NCBI GenBank assembly: GCA_934777095.1
Contig: CAKVNP010000114.1
Coordinates: 1 to 6,863, forward strand
Direction: 5' to 3'
Source: an uncultured Clostridium sp.
GTDB taxonomy: Bacteria > Bacillota > Clostridia > Clostridiales > Clostridiaceae
Length of the DNA stretch: 6,863 bases
In this document: one piece after another, positions 6,261 through 6,863 of the stretch
Layout: each line of letters opens with the position of its first letter
How positions within the stretch are numbered: position 1 is the stretch's first letter
The notes under the pieces: generated by a model
Databases searched by the model: none
The model's input: the letters and a program-made list of their open reading frames with translations, nothing else
What the model was told of the DNA's origin: nothing
Translations under genes and position numbers: made by a program

Positions 6261-6380
6261 ATGAGTAACGATGTTACTCTAACTACTGATAAAATAAAAG
6301 TATTAAAAGAATTATTAAATAGTTTAAAAATATAATATAAAATTATTAATTTAGATAATATAAAATTTTATATATTATAA
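6261..6380 (+). pseudogene. Possible relic of an IS256-type transposase N-terminus
   Basis: ATG 6261, nine bases after AGGA (6248-6251), opens a 24-codon frame ending at TAA (6333-6335). It reads MSNDVTLTTDKIKVLKELL, then NSLKI. Past the stop the same frame continues with NLDNIKFYIL before meeting the insertion-sequence end at 6381. The pattern of LTxxKIxxLKELL followed by NLxxI recalls the first 40 or so residues of IS256-family (mutator-type) transposases, which go on to the DIQ-type segment. This is recognition by eye on a very short stretch. If correct, it is an older element on the opposite strand, broken by a stop and by insertion of the element at 6381. Chance coding-like AT-rich sequence is the main alternative. 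Confidence 0.28.
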
Positions 6381-6402
6381 GAGTGTGTGAAACTTTTTCT
6401 GT
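6381..6402. repeat. Predicted terminal inverted repeat of the IS256-family element
   Basis: The stretch beginning GAGTGTGTGAAACTTTTTC has the G-rich-then-T-rich look of clostridial IS256-family ends and lies about 140 bases beyond the transposase stop. The matching repeat is outside the window, so the exact boundary and inner limit are estimates. Confidence 0.5.
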
Positions 6403-6469
6403 AAATAGCTCTCTATGATAAAATTTTAAAGGTTAGGAAGTCTATGTGGACCTCTTGTACCTTGATTTT

Positions 6470-6498
6470 AATATAATATCTAAATTTTTACATGTCAA
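6470..6498 (-). promoter_or_regulatory. Outward-facing promoter inside the insertion sequence
   Basis: On the minus strand a perfect -35 TTGACA (6498 down to 6493) is followed by a 17-base spacer and TATATT (6475 down to 6470, 5 of 6 to TATAAT). It lies between the transposase stop and the element end and points out of the element to the left, towards the 3' end of the ABC permease. Outward transcription from IS256-type elements is established in staphylococci. Activity of this one is inferred from consensus match only. Confidence 0.5.
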
Positions 6499-6499
6499 G

Positions 6500-6527
6500 T
6501 ACACCCTATGAAAGGGTGTATTTTTTT
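6500..6527 (+). terminator. Inward-facing terminator at the edge of the insertion sequence
   Basis: TACACCCT (6500-6507) pairs perfectly with AGGGTGTA (6513-6520) around ATGAA and is followed by seven T (6521-6527). It works in the plus direction, antisense to the transposase. It would stop transcription entering the element from the left, including read-through from the ABC operon, which lacks a clear terminator of its own. On the minus strand the hairpin is not followed by T, so it is not an obvious transposase terminator. Confidence 0.82.
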
Positions 6528-6539
6528 ATAGTATAATTA

Positions 6540-6863
6540 TTATGACAATCGCCCTTCGTACATTATATCCAGCTCACCATAGACTTTTCCCCAATTTCTA
6601 AGTGGCAAAGACCATTTCTTAGTGGCTTCAAAAGTAGCTAAATATAAAGCTTTTAAAAGCGCTACATCGCTTGGAAAGACACTGCGTTGACGATTTAATC
6701 TTCTATACGTACTGTTAAGGCTTTCAATTGCGTTAGTGGTATATATGACTTTTCTGACATCAGCGGAGAACTTAAATATAGGGCTAATTACATCCCAATT
6801 AACATTCCAACTTTTCATTGCATTAGGGTAATGGCTTTGCCATTTTTCGGTCACATCTTTCAT
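6540..6863 (-). CDS. IS256-family (mutator-type) transposase, C-terminal part
   Basis: The frame runs from the right edge to TAA at 6540-6542 and gives 107 residues. The family is usually near 400 residues, so about three quarters lies beyond the window. The Met codon at the edge (6861-6863) is most likely internal. The segment contains the mutator-family signature around the third catalytic acid, VIYTTNAIESLNSTYRR, with E47 of the visible part as the likely DDE glutamate. It is preceded by WNVNWDVISPIFKFSADVRK and followed by RSVFPSDVALLKALYLA and NWGKVYGEL, all usual in clostridial IS256 transposases. The visible frame has no stop or frameshift, so the copy may be active, but the other two catalytic residues cannot be seen. 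The enzyme cuts and pastes its own element through the terminal repeats. Confidence 0.93.
   Translation of the reverse strand: MKDVTEKWQSHYPNAMKSWNVNWDVISPIFKFSADVRKVIYTTNAIESLNSTYRRLNRQRSVFPSDVALLKALYLATFEATKKWSLPLRNWGKVYGELDIMYEGRLS

Larger units (their letters stand above)
5800..6380. other. Gene-free, AT-rich, stop-riddled stretch
   Basis: No gene of normal length is visible on either strand. The sequence is extremely AT-rich with frequent stops in all the frames I read. No convincing terminator follows the permease stop; the best nearby hairpin (ATACT/AGTAT, 5849-5862) is short and lacks a T-run. Other structure includes a 9-bp hairpin (5966-5988), a direct repeat ATTAAGGTA (5938-5946 and 5980-5988) and a 16-bp AT-only palindrome (6358-6373) next to the insertion-sequence end. 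Near its right end lies a short transposase-like fragment, described separately. It looks like decayed DNA, possibly from former mobile elements. Confidence 0.6.
6381..6863 (-). mobile_element. IS256-family insertion sequence, transposase-3' end, runs off the right edge
   Basis: One end of an insertion sequence is visible. It includes the terminal region beginning GAGTGTGTGAAACTTTTTC at 6381, a noncoding stretch of about 160 bases, and the C-terminal part of an IS256/mutator-type transposase on the minus strand. The boundary is placed at 6381 because the sequence changes from extreme AT-rich to an IS256-like terminus there, and because the length between terminus and stop fits the family. The other end and the paired repeat are outside the window. 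IS256 elements duplicate 8-9 bp of target, so the copy to look for beyond the far end is about ATATTATAA (6372-6380). Confidence 0.75.

Noticed and set aside
1..6863. CRISPR array, phage genes, toxin-antitoxin pair or retron
   Set aside because: No regularly spaced repeats, no structural phage genes, no small paired frames with ribosome sites and no reverse transcriptase motif were seen.

Overview
The window is AT-rich with a clostridial look: strong AAGGAGG-type ribosome binding sites, a TTG start, tmRNA with encoded CCA, and an IS256-family transposase. A low-GC Firmicute is the best reading, probably Clostridia and perhaps Lachnospiraceae. The placement is inferred from style and not from any database comparison.

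Layout, left to right. (1) Bases 1-76 are the 3' end of the tmRNA gene (ssrA), followed by two strong hairpin terminators (96-143 and 213-257). (2) Bases 258-574 hold no convincing gene. They contain a weak promoter candidate, an 8-bp inverted repeat and a short stretch resembling an IS3-family end. (3) Bases 575-2534 encode a two-component system: an OmpR/PhoB-type response regulator that probably starts at a TTG, and a membrane histidine kinase 4 nt downstream. A long hairpin terminator that includes the kinase stop codon closes this unit. (4) Bases 2702-5799 encode a MacB/LolD-type ABC ATPase and an 808-residue FtsX/MacB-type permease, overlapping by ATGA. A 9-bp-arm palindrome lies 51 bases upstream of the ATPase and is a candidate operator. 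(5) Bases 5800-6380 are gene-free, very AT-rich and full of stops. They end in a short coding-like fragment that resembles the start of an IS256-type transposase. (6) From 6381 to the right edge lies one end of an IS256-family insertion sequence on the minus strand. It carries the last 107 codons of the transposase, a hairpin terminator facing into the element and a good outward-facing promoter.

Working model (inference): the kinase senses an envelope-active compound or envelope stress through a loop of about 70 residues outside the membrane. It phosphorylates the regulator, which controls the adjacent ABC transporter. FtsX/MacB-type transporters next to two-component systems in Firmicutes commonly act in antimicrobial-peptide resistance or envelope homeostasis, but the substrate cannot be read from sequence. 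The terminator between the modules implies separate transcription and gives the regulator a natural target promoter. The position just after ssrA and the insertion-sequence debris on the right suggest an accessory, rearranged locus. No integrase or second ssrA attachment sequence is visible.

I found no CRISPR array, tRNA, phage gene or clearly unprecedented system. The most distinctive points are the architecture of the sensor/transporter locus with its palindrome, and the insertion-sequence end with its own terminator and outward promoter beside a possible transposase relic.
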